Origin: Serendipita indica DSM 11827
Lineage: Eukaryota > Basidiomycota > Agaricomycetes > Sebacinales > Serendipitaceae
NCBI GenBank assembly: GCA_910890315.1
Contig: CAJVGD010000001.1
Location: forward strand, 1,798,001-1,862,000
Reading direction: 5' to 3'
Length of the DNA: 64,000 bases
Shown: positions 35,965 to 50,319 of the stretch, one piece after another
Layout of the letters: every line of letters begins with the position of its first letter
How positions within the stretch are numbered: position 1 is the stretch's first letter
Notes under the pieces: generated by a model
The model's input: the letters and a program-made list of their open reading frames with translations, nothing else
Database searches by the model: none
What the model was told of the DNA's origin: nothing
Program-made: the position numbers and the translations under genes

Positions 35965-36372
35965 GATCGTGGTTGGGGAACAAGAGTAGTTCGAGGGACG
36001 GCCTGGATCGAGTTGGAATCTACCCACACAACACCCTTTTTCTATGATTCTGACGCGCTTATGTCGCGTGCTGTTTCTACAAGGTCTGCGGATGCTGTCG
36101 GACGAGCACCAGTGGCAGACTCGCTAAGCCTCCGAGGCTTATCTACATTGATATTACTCGGCTCTCACATCATGTAGAACATGCTCCAGACCTTCTACAG
36201 ACATTTCTAATATACTCCTATCAACCTCTGTAATTAACCCCAGCCAGGCGAGCCATTCTAATCGGCGTAATGATGGCCCTCACAGGACCTCAAGTCCCCC
36301 CTCGGACGGACAAAGGAGGGGAGGTACAGCCCCCAATTGATTTCAAAGCACAGTCCAGCAATTCTAATCAAT
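35965..36372. other. Intergenic region between two minus-strand genes
   Basis: These 408 bp hold the ADK2 promoter side and the 3' end of the dehydrogenase gene. No ORF with a recognisable motif and no RNA gene were seen. Confidence 0.5.
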
Positions 36373-37976
36373 CTACTGAGGTTGGTTGACAGGCGTATTC
36401 GGGGTCCCCTTCTCCATAAACGCAACGATATTCTCCAAAATCTCCAGCTCGAGGTCTCGGAAGATTCTCGTCGTGAAACAGGAAAAGTGCTGCAGTTATC
36501 GTGTCAGACACGTTTTATCATGGAGACTCGAGCTTACAGGAAGCAATGCCGCACGATTGGATTCTGCGAGCTAAGAACGGGTTAGTACTCTGGATAAAAT
36601 GCAACAATTAACATACCCAAGGGTGAACTTTCGGCTCCTCTTCAAACGTATCTAGTCCGCAGCGGAGTACCTATCCCCGCGTCAAGAGGTGGCCACTTTG
36701 TGAGGCTCAAACCCACCTTTCCGCTTTGCATGGCACGAACGAGTGCAGCCTCATCAATCACTTTAAAAGTGTTCAGCTTTGGCGCTCTGAGGAAGCCTAT
36801 GGGGACACATACCTGCTCCACGTGCAGTATTCACGATGAACACACCGTCTTGCATCTTGGCAAATTGTTCGTCGGAGAGCAAATGACGCGTCTCGGGAGT
36901 AAGAGGGCAGTGGATCGAGATTAACTGCGCCTGTTGGAGAAGCTCGTCGAAAGAGAGGTAAGTTGCCCCTTTTTCCTCTGCCAAAGATTGAGCACAGCTA
37001 GGAGAGTGATAGTCATCTCACCAGCTTCTGGAAGACGTTTGCGGTTCGAGTAGACCACCTTCATCCCAAGCGCTGTCAAAAGGTCACCATTGAACCATGG
37101 GCCGAGATCTGGGACACATACCCGTCACCTTGTCGCGAACCAGCTACATATTTAGTCAGTCACAAGTTCCAGAACCCATGGTCGAAGCGCCATCACAGAC
37201 CTTACCAATCCTTCCCATCCCTGCAAGTGAAAGGGATTAGCTCTCTACAAGGACATGGCGACTAGTTCGACGAACCGATGATACCGACGACCAAGCCCCT
37301 CACGTCGGGCGTGAAGCCGAGCCCGTTGATCCATTGGCCACTGCGAACATTTGCGGCGGCTTGAGTGGCGTCACGGACTGTCTGGAGAATAAGCATGACA
37401 GTCGTCAGCCTGGAGAAGCGCGCATTAGTAGGTGGCTATGTTCCTAAACGCCCCAAGGGTCGAAACGCACGCCGTAGGCCTAGACATACAGCATTAGGAA
37501 ATAGACGCCAGGAAAGAATGGAGGAACATACTCGGAAACTCCAACGGGTGTATTTGAATAATAGACGCCGTGGGCGGTAAGAAAGTCGACGTCGACTGGG
37601 TCGGAAGATTACTAACGCTTATGAAGCGGCTAAGCAACTTTCTCACCGTGTTCATAGCCTAGACGCGTGTATCAGCATTGGGGCCGTCACTACAACCCAT
37701 TTTGTACTCACCTGAACCAATCCCAGCGACGAGCCGCAGACTGGGAAGAAGGGGCTCTACAAAGTCCTTGTTCAAGTTGCGGAGGATAGGAGAGTAGGTC
37801 GTCAAGAGGATAGTCACTTTGTGCTCCTTTGCAACGCTGGCAATTTCCTCGAGAAACTCTTCGCGCGTTGGCTTGTCGAGCTGGAGGACTGTAGCTCCAT
37901 GGGTGACTTCTAGAGCCCTAAGCTCATCCTGGTATGCTCTAATGGGTCCCAGAGTGAGGATTGTATGCTTTGTCAT
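36373..37976 (-). CDS. D-isomer-specific 2-hydroxyacid dehydrogenase (glyoxylate/hydroxypyruvate reductase type)
   Basis: This is an NAD(P)H-dependent oxidoreductase of the D-2-hydroxyacid family. ATG 37976 gives MTKHTILTLGPIRAY, followed by the substrate-domain segment ILLTTYSPIL (37820) and LVAGIGSG, whose Gly-rich turn is typical. The next exons give YEHVDVDFLTAHGVYYSNTP (near 37640-37550). The Rossmann fold appears as RGLVVGIIGMGRIG (37290-37210). LISIHCPLTPETRHLLSDEQ (36930-36870) and GVFIVNTARG (36850-36820) follow, with the catalytic His in LPH at a splice junction (about 36545/36493). The C-terminus is ENIVAFMEKGTPNTPVNQPQ, stop 36373. There are at least seven introns, several under 60 nt. 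The residue order matches the family; substrate specificity cannot be read from sequence. Confidence 0.85.
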
Positions 37977-38339
37977 GGTTGAGACGCAGTGAGGGAGATT
38001 GGTGTTGGGTGGAAAGAAGCAGAAATACAAACCTGAATGTCGACGACTTCACGCGTGGATGAAACTCCGAGCCAGCACTGGCCAGTAACCTCTCAAGGCT
38101 CCTATGATGCGCATTCACGCGCTCGTCAGGAGCTTTGGCGAGCCCCGACCGGCCAGCCTCAGCGACACCAGACGGCCCAGGGATCATACCCCGCAGAACG
38201 GCGGTCCGTAGACGACGACGGGTACATACGTATGTCCTTTTCAACTATTCTGCGTTCGTTGGTGATTACTGGGAGGATTTTGGACTCGTTTTCTTGGAGC
38301 TAACGGCCTGGATCTTGTACAGAACCGCCCAGAGGACTG
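37977..38339. promoter_or_regulatory. Divergent intergenic region, 2-hydroxyacid dehydrogenase / SKT5
   Basis: These 363 bp lie between two start codons. ORFs here are short and show no motif. It must carry both promoters and leaders; no clear TATA box was found. Confidence 0.4.
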
Positions 38340-40292
38340 ATGAACCTGCAAAACAAGTCGACTCCATCGCTCCAGACGGCAGATCAGCCACCAGATGTGC
38401 CTCCGTACGATCCCTCGCAGCTCAACTTTGATGCGCTCTCCATCGCCGAACCTCCACCGCGCGCCTCGAGCGCAATAGGACATTCTGCAACGAACAACTA
38501 CAATAATAATTATAATCAAGCTAATAACGGCGCCGCCGCGGCCTCGATTGCCCCCGACTGGATCAACATGAACGCACATGATCCCGTGGCAAGGACGGGG
38601 ACGGCCATGTCCTATTCATCTGTGAGATCCGTCCCACGACATGCATATACGCTGCCCAATGCTGGCTGGGGACACCAGGGCACACAGTCCGTCGATGGCC
38701 ACGGCCAGTACTATTCCCAGCAACAAGCAGGATACAACGCCTCTGGGTCCTATTACAACGACACCGGCAGTACATACTCGTATGATCCTCAGCAGCAGCA
38801 ACAGCAGCAGTATTATGGAGGAAATGCGCAGCAGTACCCTGGATACGATCAGTATTCTGGAGGCCAGTACCCGCAAGAGTATTCAAATCAACAGGCATAC
38901 TATGGCTACGGGCAGCAAGCAGGGACTGGTTATGAACAATATCCAGCAGACTACGCCAATGCCAATGGGTACTACGACCAAGGCTATGATGCGAGTTCCT
39001 CCGGCCAACGCCCGGGGTTGGACCGCTCGCAAGCGACACTATCCGACATGTCTTCGTTGCGAACAGCCAAAATCAAGGCTGTCGATCTCTCCCAGCCACC
39101 CTACACGCGCGAGTATGTCGAACAGTACCGAGCGCGGATCAAGGGGGACCCAGATCCAGAAGCACACTTTGCGTACGCGAAATACTTGATTGACGCGGCC
39201 AAGAAGATTGGTGCCAAAGCGACGGACCAGCGCGCTGTGCGCAAATACCGCGAGACGCTTCTGGCTGAAGCACTCAAGACGATCCGTCGACTTGCGACGC
39301 AAGGAGATGCATACTCGGAAGCGCAGTTTTACCTTGCAAATTGCTGTGGGTCTGGGTTGTTGGGCTTGCAGGTGGACCACGAACGAGCGTACCATCTATA
39401 TTTGCAGGCTGCAAAGCAGAATCACCCTGCAGCGTCGTATCGCGTTGCGGTGTGCAATGAGCTCGGTGTGGGGACGCGCAAGGATGCGTCTCGGGCGTTT
39501 GCGTTTTATCGCAAGGCGGCGTCGTTGGGAGATACGTCTGCTATGTACAAGCTTGGCATGATCCTGCTCTCTGGATCGCTCGGACAGCCAAAGAATATAC
39601 GCGAGGCCATTGGGTGGCTGAAACGAGCGGCAGAACAGGCAGACGAGGAGAACCCGCATGCGCTTCACGAGTTGGCTCTATTGCATGAAACACCCAATTC
39701 GAACATTGTCGTTCATGACGAGGTGTACGCAAAGGACCTGTTCACCAAGGCGGCTCAGTTGGGCTTTGTCCCTTCGCAATACAAGCTTGGGTTTTGCTAC
39801 GAGTATGGATTACTCGGATGTCCGATTGACCCCAAGCGGTCGATTGCATGGTACACCAAGGCTGCAGAAAAGGGCAATGCAGAAGCCGAGCTTGCGCTCA
39901 GTGGCTGGTACTTGACGGGCAGCGAAGGTGTCTTGCCCCAGAGTGATGCGGAAGCCTATCTGTGGGCACGTCGGGCGGCGAACAAGGGGCTTAGCAAGGC
40001 AGAGTTTGCAGTCGGATACTATGCAGAGCAAGGGATTGGGGTCAAGCAGGACATGGAGTTTGCACGGCGGTGGTACATGCGAGCTGCAGGTGAGTTGGTG
40101 TTTCGCTCGGAAGTTCCGGATAAGGACTGGGACGTTTGCAAGAGTGTATACTAATGGTTTACAGCTCAGGGAAATAAACGAGCGATGAGCCGGCTGACCG
40201 AGCTCAAACGGATAGGGACGAGTCGCAAGGCGGGAGCGATGGCACGCCCGACGCGGGAAGAGGCGCGAGATGAGGGATGCATCGTCACTTGA
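38340..40292 (+). CDS. SKT5: Chitin synthase regulator SKT5/CHS4 (Sel1-repeat protein) with C-terminal CaaX-like motif
   Basis: In yeast, Skt5/Chs4 activates chitin synthase III and recruits it to the bud neck. ATG 38340 starts a low-complexity N-terminal third rich in Tyr, Gln, Gly and Asn (a run of seven Gln near 38790). From about 39090 (PPYTREYVEQYRARIKGD) a series of Sel1-like repeats begins, each around 36-40 residues with the A-xx-G pattern: QFYLANCCGSGLLG, SYRVAVCNELGVGT, MYKLGMILLSGSLG, LHELALLHE, QYKLGFCYEYGLLG, ELALSGWYLTGSEG, EFAVGYYAEQGIG. One intron lies near 40087-40165. The last exon ends DEGCIVT, where CIVT fits a prenylation (CaaX) box as in yeast Chs4. The protein is about 626 aa and in frame throughout. 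The next gene lies downstream on the same strand after 254 bp. Confidence 0.93.
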
Positions 40293-40546
40293 CGGGCTTT
40301 TTTTGGACCCATTTACGGCGTATTGGGTCGAGCAGCTCGGGTATCTTTTCTCGTTACGGTGACTTATCCAAGTGGCTTTGAATGCACTCGGTGATCTTTT
40401 GGCGAGTGTGCTGAAGCGAGCGGGGATTCAAACACGAATTAAGAGATTTGAGGAATTGATAGTGTTTGTGGTTTGCTGGACGCTACGCTCATCGGCGTTG
40501 GTGACAAAATCGCATCTTGGACCTGGCCTTGCTCATCGTCTAGGCC

Positions 40547-43500
40547 ATGAGCACGCTCGAAGCAGCCCAGAATGGCCAACTCGAGCTCGACGCTCAGAAT
40601 CCGTCGTCTTCCATTGCCCAAAAGCCCGCAATTGTACGCTCCGCCCGGTAAGTAGACGGCGAGCTCGTTCTCGGGCGTCCCTCTCCAGTGCCCGCGGCCG
40701 TTGCTGACTGCGTTGGCTTTGTATTCTCTTTTATTTCTATTTTTATTCCCTCTCTGTGCTCGATTTTGGTCGCCGTTGTTGCCAATCCTCCATCGATAAT
40801 GTGCCACCACCCGTCCTTCCGGGCTCTCAACCTCCAGCGCCTGCACTGTTTGCCGGACCGCAAAGGTATCTTCCCCGTCGTATTCCCCACCTTTAACAAC
40901 GGATACTCATGCGGCTTACAGATGCGCTGCATCGGCGCCGACGATGGTGCCCAGCAGTGCCAACGCTGCAAGCGTCAGAATCTCGAGTACGTCCTTATCG
41001 AGTCTCACCCCGTCTTCTCTCATCTTTTTTTCCCCAGGTGTATTTTTGAAAAGCACAGGCAAGTCGTACCCGTGTCCTTCGTTCCTAGCAGGCGCGGCCT
41101 CTTACCTCTCTTCTCGGCTTCTTCGGATGAACTGGCGTGATTATTACCCGACCACAGACGAGGCCGTAAACCAGGTTCAAAGTCAGTTTGGAGACTGACC
41201 CCGCTTTAAGCGTGCTAATCTACCCGAACAGGCTATCCGAGCATTCTAAAATGCTCCGCAGACTAGAGCGCGAAATGAAGGCGAAAGCCAAAGAGGCTGG
41301 CGTCGCCCCACCTCCGAAACCAAAGGCAGCAGCAGCAGCAGCAAGCGCTGCGACAACGGCGTCGAGTTCGACAAGTGCACCTCCACCTATTCAAACTTCG
41401 TACAAGCAGTCGGTCCCTGCCTCGGTCCCTGGCGCGGGTCCGGTTGCGCAGAGCACGCAGCAACCTCCGCACGAGCTCGTCTCCTCGGATCTTCCGCACC
41501 ACTCTGCCTCTTCTCTTAACTCTGGTTCATCAGGCATGGGATCTACACCCACCCAAGCGTACGAGATGCCATTTCAGGTCCAGTATCCGTCCTCGGACGC
41601 CCGTCAGCAGCAGCAACAGCTCAATGCTGCACTCGAGCGCCATAGTTCCGTCTTGGACAGGCAGGGCTCGGTCGAACATGGCGCTATGGAAAGGGGCGAT
41701 AGTATGGAAGAAAGCACGCCAGACGCAGACGATGCAATCTACCCTGCACGGGTCGTGGACAAGGAAACGAAGAGACATTCTACGTTTTTCAGAACCATTC
41801 TCAATCCACCCGACTCGAACCCTGGGAATAACCATGGCGAGGCTTCGAAATCAGATGCAGAAAGGGGCGTCCAGGTGACCCTTCCGCCTCGGCCCATCGT
41901 ACTCGATCCAAACGTTCAGGACCCAATCGCTGTCGGCCTATTGGACGAACAAGAAGCCAAAGTGCTCTTTGATCTGTGGGTCCTTTCGCAAGCCACGCAA
42001 TAAACGGTGAAACTCTTAACATCTCCCACAGTGTCTTCATGCGCTTGAATGGCTTTATTAACCTCTTTGACCCACGGCTGCACACGGTGCCTTATGTCCG
42101 CTCTCGATCGCCCTTTTGTTTTCGTGCTTGATCATGGCCGGCTGCAAGTTTTGGAAGGCGGAGCTCTACCGCCAGTGCCAACAGATTGCCCACAGTTTTG
42201 CCTTCAAGGCGTTTGCCGAAGGCTGGAGGAGTGTTGAAGTTGTCCAAGCGTTTGCGTGTTTGACGTATTGGAAGGAACCTGACGATACGGTGCGTAATCG
42301 CGAATTCAATAGGTCAGGCCCAATTGACAACCTCCGATAGCGCACCTGGACATACATCGGATACGTGCGTCTTTGTGTCCCTGGAGATTGGTAACGCGCG
42401 CGCTAACCTCCCCTCTAGGCCTGTCGCATGGCCGTCGAGCTCGGGTTGAACACGTATGTGGGTCGCATCGAGGGCGAGTCTGAAGAGCACAAACGTGAAC
42501 GCCGCAATCGCGAGCGCACGTATCTGGTGCTTTGGGTGCACGATAGAGCGCTTAGCATGCAGACGGGTCGGAATTGGATGCTGCCAGAGGTAAAGTCGCT
42601 CCCAGGCTTGCGATGATTCCCCCTGGCTGACATTTGCCAGGACGACATGATTCGCCATGCAAAATCGTGGCACGAAGATACGCCCATGCGGCCCGAAGAT
42701 GTAATCGTCGCCGCTATGGTCAATCTCCGCCAAATTGCTGTACGTCAACCGGGTACAGTGTGGCCCTGACAAGTGTATTGAACATTATCTGCAGGCCGAG
42801 ACGACGGACGTGTATCGAATGCAAAAAGGTGGCGGTCTCGAAGGCCATTACTCCGACGTCAACCACGAGATTCTCCTGCGTGGCTGCAATAGCAAGCTCA
42901 CACACTGGATGGACTTTTGGGACACGGAGCTCAAGCGTGCCAATGGTCTGCCGTTCCACTATGCCTTTTTGGCCTTTTTCCGTCTTCACGTTCGCCTGTT
43001 CCTGAACAGTCTCGGGCTGCAGTCGTCATCTACTCCAGTACGTCTTCCGGATCGACTTTTGGGCATTGTCGCTGATGATCATGTAGCTCGGTCGTACCTC
43101 GCCCAGTCTGCAGTCATTGTCCATCTGTTACACGAGTGCGATTCAGAGTCTGGAATTGATCACGCGATCCTTTGCACCGTGGGGTCTCCTGGTGAGTAAT
43201 GCTCAGGTCTTGATGTATTCCGACTGACTGGCACAGCGTTACGGACAAGATTCAATGACTGTCATGTCCGCATATTCTGCCGTATTCTTGATCAAGGTAC
43301 GTCTCTCCAAGGGACTTTTAATGGAAGCTGAATGGGTATAGCTACTTCGTCGTACTGCAATGCTCTCCGAGCTCGCCACGACGGCGTCTCGAGATATCCA
43401 CGATCTCATTTCTCAGACTGCTGATGTCTATCAAGAAGCCGCTCTGCTGGCTGTTTCATCCTCTTCGGCTGCGTATCATGCTCGGTTCCTCCGGGCACTT

Positions 43501-44106
43501 GTCGCGAAGGATGCAGAGTCGAAAATCATGCGACAAGTCAGTCAACGCAATTCGGGCCAGTCATCACGCAATTCACCGGACCAAATGGACGAGGATACTT
43601 CTCCGTCTCGTGGCACTCAGTCGGTGTACTCGCCCGTTCATCCACACAATGGTCATTCCAACCAAGCTGGAACGAGTAGTCAAGCCACTTCACCTCAATA
43701 TGCGACGTTCCCCGCGACTGCCATACCGCATAGTCTTCCGCCCCCCTTGGCCCAAATGTCGCCCACAGAGACCAAGCCACCACTAATGTATCGCCCACCT
43801 CCCCATCACATGCACCCCCAAACAAACGGGGCAACCACACCCGCATACTCGCACTCTCACTACGGCTCAGTGGACTACTCGCATCCACACGCCGTGACGG
43901 CGCATCATCCGCCAATGGTCGTACCATATGCTGCTACGGTCATCCCCTCTCAGCAGACTCAGACCGTGACGACGATTCCGAGTGAGCTCGATGCGCGCTA
44001 CTCGAGAAGCATTCTACAAGAGCTCGGATACCCGGCAATAGGCATGGAGCCTGCCGAGTGGTTTACGCAGGCTATGGGACCTTCGGGCTGCGCAGGTCTC
44101 ATTTAA
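40547..44106 (+). CDS. Zn2Cys6 fungal-specific transcription factor, zinc cluster encoded across microexons
   Basis: ATG 40547 begins MSTLEAAQNGQ. Reading across splice sites gives exons 40547-40647, 40838-40865 (28 nt), 40922-40986, 41038-41058 (21 nt) and 41158-41181 (24 nt), then onward from about 41231. Joined, they encode the binuclear zinc cluster with six cysteines (ACTVCRTAKMRC, then CQRC and CIFEKHR) followed by RGRKPGSK and a coiled-coil-like LSEHSKMLRRLEREMK. The intron after 41058 uses a GC donor (GCAAGT). An Ala/Ser/Pro-rich linker follows, then the fungal-specific middle homology region (DEQEAKVLFDL near 41950, WKAELYRQCQQIAHSFAFKAF near 42150, ACRMAVELGLNTYVGR near 42420). The C-terminus is Pro/His/Ser-rich and ends GPSGCAGLI. 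It probably regulates transcription; targets are unknown. Confidence 0.88.
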
Positions 44107-44497
44107 GCGCGCACTCTGGTGCAAAATACCAGAGAGATTCGTAGGGCTGGCCTATGTTAGCCTTATTCTGTTTTTTTGTGTGTGCCCCTCATGACTTGTC
44201 TATGGCGTCTGGATTCGAGATGTTTTGCTGATTCCTATACATGCATTCCATTTCCCCCCACCTTCCCCCGGTCATCTTTCCAGAATCGTATACCACCATC
44301 CCCTCCCACTCCACCCATGTTTGTTTGGACTCTTTTCCTCTGCAGCCGGCAAGATTTATAATCAAGGAAAATAGCAAACAATGTTGTACGGTAGCTTAAT
44401 TGTACACTTTGACTAGAGATTGGCCATCTAAAGCTTCTAGAGTTTGCAAAGTGCAATCGAAACATAGAGGCATGGACGGGAGTAACTCGATCTCCGA
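44107..44497. other. Convergent intergenic region, Zn2Cys6 factor / RPT1
   Basis: These 391 bp between two stop codons include a long pyrimidine-rich tract (about 44235-44320, many C runs). No gene was recognised. It is expected to hold both 3' UTRs. Confidence 0.45.
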
Positions 44498-46413
<1,916 letters not shown>

Positions 46414-46494
46414 ATTCGCGTTCTAGATGGGGATATAGGGACAAGACAAGTCGAAGGAGTGGTCCAAGTTGATTGAACTCTTCCTCATCTAGTG
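46414..46494. promoter_or_regulatory. Divergent 81-bp intergenic region, RPT1 / VMA1
   Basis: Two highly conserved starts (MPPKA minus, MAGAL plus after splicing) lie 81 bp apart. No TATA box is obvious. Both genes encode large constitutive ATPase complexes. Confidence 0.5.
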
Positions 46495-48799
46495 ATGGCA
46501 AGTGGCCATGTCCCCTTTTCACAAATACGATGAAGAATCTCATCCGTATTATACATACAGGCTGGAGCTCTATCGAGTGCAAAACGGGATCTCAATAAGA
46601 TTCGCGATGAGGACCGCGAGTCGCGCTACGGCCAGGTTTACGGCGTCTCAGGACCCGTCGTCATTGCAGAGAACATGACCGGTTGTGCAATGTACGAACT
46701 TGTTCGAGTTGGACACAACGAGCTCGTCGGTGGTGCGTCTATTCGCTTAATGCGGGCTTGTCGATGCTCATGCTGTGGCAGAGGTCATTCGTATCGACGC
46801 CGATAAGGCGACCATTCAGGTCTACGAGGAAACGTCTGGTGTCACAGTCGGAGACCCGGTGCTACGGACAGGCAAACCGTTGAGCGTGGAGCTTGGACCA
46901 GGTCCGTAGCGACATCTCGATGCTGATGTGTCGTGCTCAACGCCTGTCTAGGTCTCATGGGAAACATTCTCGACGGAATCCAAAGACCGTTACGAGTATG
47001 TCGTGGTCAGATCGTGTCCCGCAGTCCTGACGTCGAATTCTTCAGGAAATTCAACGAGCCTCGCAATCCATCTATATTCCTCGCGGTATCAATACAGACG
47101 CCTTGGATCGCTCGTTGAAATGGGACTTTACCCCCGGAACGCTCAAGGTAGGCATTGTCGCCGCCCATTACGCCGTGGATTGACTCTGAGCCAGGTCGGA
47201 GATCACATCTCTGGTGGCGACATCTTTGGATCTGTACATGAAAACTCTCTTGTCAGCAACCACAAGATTATGCTGAACCCACGTGCTATGGGCACGATCA
47301 CCCACATTGCTGAAAAGGGCAGCTACGCCGTGGACGATATTGTGCTCGAAACCGAATTCCAAGGCAAGACGTCGAAGCACAGCCTTATGCAAATCTGGCC
47401 TGTTCGTGCGCCTCGCCCGGTCGCAGACAAGCTTACAGCGGACTTCCCTCTCCTCACCGGCCAAAGAGTTCTTGACGCTCTGTTCCCGTTCGTTACCCTG
47501 ATCCCCTTAATTTTCTCTGACTTGTCTGTATAGTTGCGTTCAGGGAGGAACTACGGCCATTCCTGGTGCTTTCGGTGCTGGCAAGACGGTCATTTCGCAA
47601 GCCATCTCCAAGTTTTCTAACAGCGACATCATTATCTATGTTGGATGTGGCGAGCGTGGAAATGAGATGGCAGAAGGTAAGCCACCCATCTACGACGGAA
47701 TGTTACTGACGACACTATCAGTCTTGATGGAGTTCCCCGAACTCAAGATGGAGACCGCTGACGGACGACAAGAACCCATCATGAAGCGAACTACATTGAT
47801 TGCCAATACTTCCAACATGCCTGTGGCCGCTCGTGAGGCCAGTATCTACACCGGCATCACCTTGGCGGAATACTTCCGTGACCAGGGCAATAATGTGTCG
47901 ATGATGGCGGACTCGACTAGTCGATGGGCAGAGGCACTTCGTGAAATTTCAGGTCGTTTGGCGGAGATGCCTGCAGACTCTGGTTATCCGGCGTACTTGA
48001 GTACCAAACTGGCAAGTTTCTATGAACGTGCAGGCAAGGTGACGTGCTTGGGTGCACCAGAACGTGGTGGTACGGTGTCCATCGTTGGAGCGTATGTACG
48101 CTATTTGTATCGGCTTAGTCTGCTGACCAATATCTTTTAGTGTCTCTCCTCCGGGTGGTGACTATGGTGATCCAGTCACGGGTGCTACCTTGGGTATTGT
48201 ACAAGTCTTCTGGGGCTTGGACAAGAAGCTCGCGCAACGTAAACACTTCCCTTCGGTCAACTGGAACGTGTCGTACTCCAAGTACATCAAGGTCCTGGAG
48301 CCCTACTATGAGAGTTCTGAACCTGGCTTTGTCCAAATCCGAACACGAGCGAAAGAGATTCTTCAAAAGGAGGAAGATTTGGCAGAGATTGTTCAGCTCG
48401 TCGGCAAAAGTGCACTCGGAGAGTCGGACAAGGTGACACTAGAAGTGGCTCGGATGCTCAAGGACGACTTTTTGCAGCAAAACGGTATCTCAGAATACGA
48501 CCGATACTGTCCATTCTACAAGACGAGTGCCATGTTGCGTAACTTTATCGCATATCACGAAGCGGCCGTCAAGGCGTTGGCACAGGGGGATATTACATTT
48601 GCTCGGATCAAGGACGCAACTGCGGACCAAATGTTCAAGCTCTCCCAGATGAAGTTTGAGGTGGGATAGAATTTAGTGCATTGGGATGCCTACTCACTTG
48701 CCGCGACAGAGCCCCTCTCAAGGAAAGGAGGCTATTATGGAGAAACTCAATGCACTGCACACGGAGATTCAAGACAAGTTTAGACAGTTGGTTGAGTAA
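46495..48799 (+). CDS. VMA1: V-type H+-ATPase catalytic subunit A (VMA1), no intein
   Basis: This is the ATP-hydrolysing subunit of the vacuolar proton pump. The first coding exon appears to be just the ATG (46495-46497), followed by an intron with a GC donor (GCAAGT, 46498-46560). Splicing yields MAGAL, the usual start in fungi. Next comes [22 protein letters not shown], found as successive segments. Later blocks are [38 protein letters not shown]-like SGGDIFGSV, and the P-loop GAFGAGKTV (near 47570) with no intein insertion, unlike yeast VMA1. Downstream are [19 protein letters not shown] and [12 protein letters not shown], and the ending [17 protein letters not shown], stop 48799. Introns lie near 46732, 46903, 46995, 47150, 47493, 47676, 48090 and 48662. 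No defect was seen. Confidence 0.94.
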
Positions 48800-49177
48800 T
48801 CGGTTTACATAAAGGAATAGCAGCCTGCCTTTAACGACCGGATGGCCTTGAGTTTCTAAGGGCTGAGGGTTATCACGTTAATGAGATGATCTTGCTTCGC
48901 TTTGCCGGATTGGAAGCCAATAGTGTCGCCTGGAGGTACCCCAAGCCCATTGACATGCATCCCAGGGATATACTTTACAACATTGAATATTCGATGATTT
49001 TTTTGATGCGAAATGCAGGAGCGAGTGGCTCGAGCGCCTTTGCATCCTAACGCCTCCCAAGTTGCAGCGGCGACCGAGATTCCGCTCACGCAACTCCGCG
49101 TAAAAGTGCTGTCGGGCCGACCCCTGTAAAATCCAAAGGTGAATTATCGACGAGTATTTTGTGCACATTCTCGAGCC
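48800..49177. other. Intergenic region between VMA1 and Zn2Cys6 factor 2
   Basis: These 378 bp should hold the VMA1 3' UTR and the promoter of the next gene. No ORF or RNA gene could be supported. Confidence 0.45.
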
Positions 49178-50263
49178 ATGTCTGTCGACGCCGACAAGTC
49201 TGCAACATCCTCCCAAGCTGCCAGTCCCTCTCCCGCCTCCCCCGACAAGGTTGCAACGTCCACTGGCGACGCACACGCCACTCCAGACGTTTCTTCATCA
49301 GCAGGGACAGCTACAAGCAACCCCACAGGGTTCGTCTTGCCTCCTGGGATGGCGCCAATCGCCGGGATGCAGTTTCTCCCCTATTTCCCGCCCATGACGG
49401 CCGTCCCTGCCCAAGGAGGCGAGACAGGCGAGGGAAATGCGCAAGCTCAAGCTACTCCAGGCGCGATGATGATTCATCCGGCATTTCTTCAGCAAATGTA
49501 CTCTTACCCTTATGGAATGATGCCCCCAGGCATGAAGCTCAAGCGCAAGCAGGTCAAGAATGCATGTACGAATTGTCAAAAGGCGTGCAAAAAGTGTGAC
49601 GACGAGCGTCCATGCACGCGGTGTGTCAAATACGGCATTGCAGACGACTGCCAGGACAGCGTACGCAAGGAACGTCGAAAGGGCATCAAGCGAGGCTCCT
49701 ACAAGAAGAAACGTGAGTGTTGGGAGTTTTTACTGTCTAATGCCATTTGACCGACCGTGCAAGCCTTGCCAGGCGAGGAGGACGAGAGTACAAGCGCGAA
49801 CAATGCGGCATCTGCCGCTGCCGCTGCGGCACAATTCCTCCCTGCAGCAGCCTACTCGGCTCAGCTTTACTCGCAGTGGGCGGCTGCAGCTCTCGGGGCC
49901 GCGGCTGGCGGAAAAGCTGGGGAAGGGACCGCAGGGTACTATCCATATTTCATCGCTGCTCCAATGCCTCAGGGAGATGGGAGCACGCCTGCTGATGGAG
50001 GGAATGCTGCTGTGGCTGCTCCTGCCCTCATCCCACCAATGTACTACCCTGGTTTTGCCGTCCCGCCCTCTGCAGATCCGCCAGCCGCAGCGTCGTCCAC
50101 CAGGCCGGAGAAGAGTGCAAAGGATAAAGGAGACGAAGAGGAGTCTGAGGATGCTATGGACGCCGAGGAAGATGCTGAAGAAGATGACGAAGACGAAGAA
50201 GAAGACTATGAACACGACAGCTCCAAACGAAAGCGTGGCAAGAAGAAGAAAAAGGGTAACTGA
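49178..50263 (+). CDS. Zn2Cys6 transcription factor with Ala/Pro-rich and acidic C-terminus
   Basis: ATG 49178 begins MSVDADKSATSS. The N-terminus is rich in Ser, Ala, Pro and Met, with a hydrophobic stretch (PAFLQQMYSYPYGMMPP). The zinc cluster is KNACTNCQKACKKCDDERPC followed by TRCVKYGIADDC, a Zn2Cys6 arrangement, and then a very basic RKERRKGIKRGSYKKK tail (49530-49712). An intron of about 50 nt (49713 to about 49761) is followed by PLPGEEDES, a poly-Ala region, and a strongly acidic block ending in a Lys-rich KRKRGKKKKKGN. There is no middle homology domain, so the protein is small (about 345 aa). The cluster type is common in basidiomycetes. The target is unknown. Confidence 0.85.
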
Positions 50264-50319
50264 GGTTTTTTGTATGAACGTGTCGTGCACCAGTGTATTG
50301 AATCCATTTCCTGCAACAT

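Noticed and set aside
47560-47600. Possible intein in VMA1
   Set aside because: The P-loop GAFGAGKTV is uninterrupted and the downstream sequence follows the normal subunit A order.
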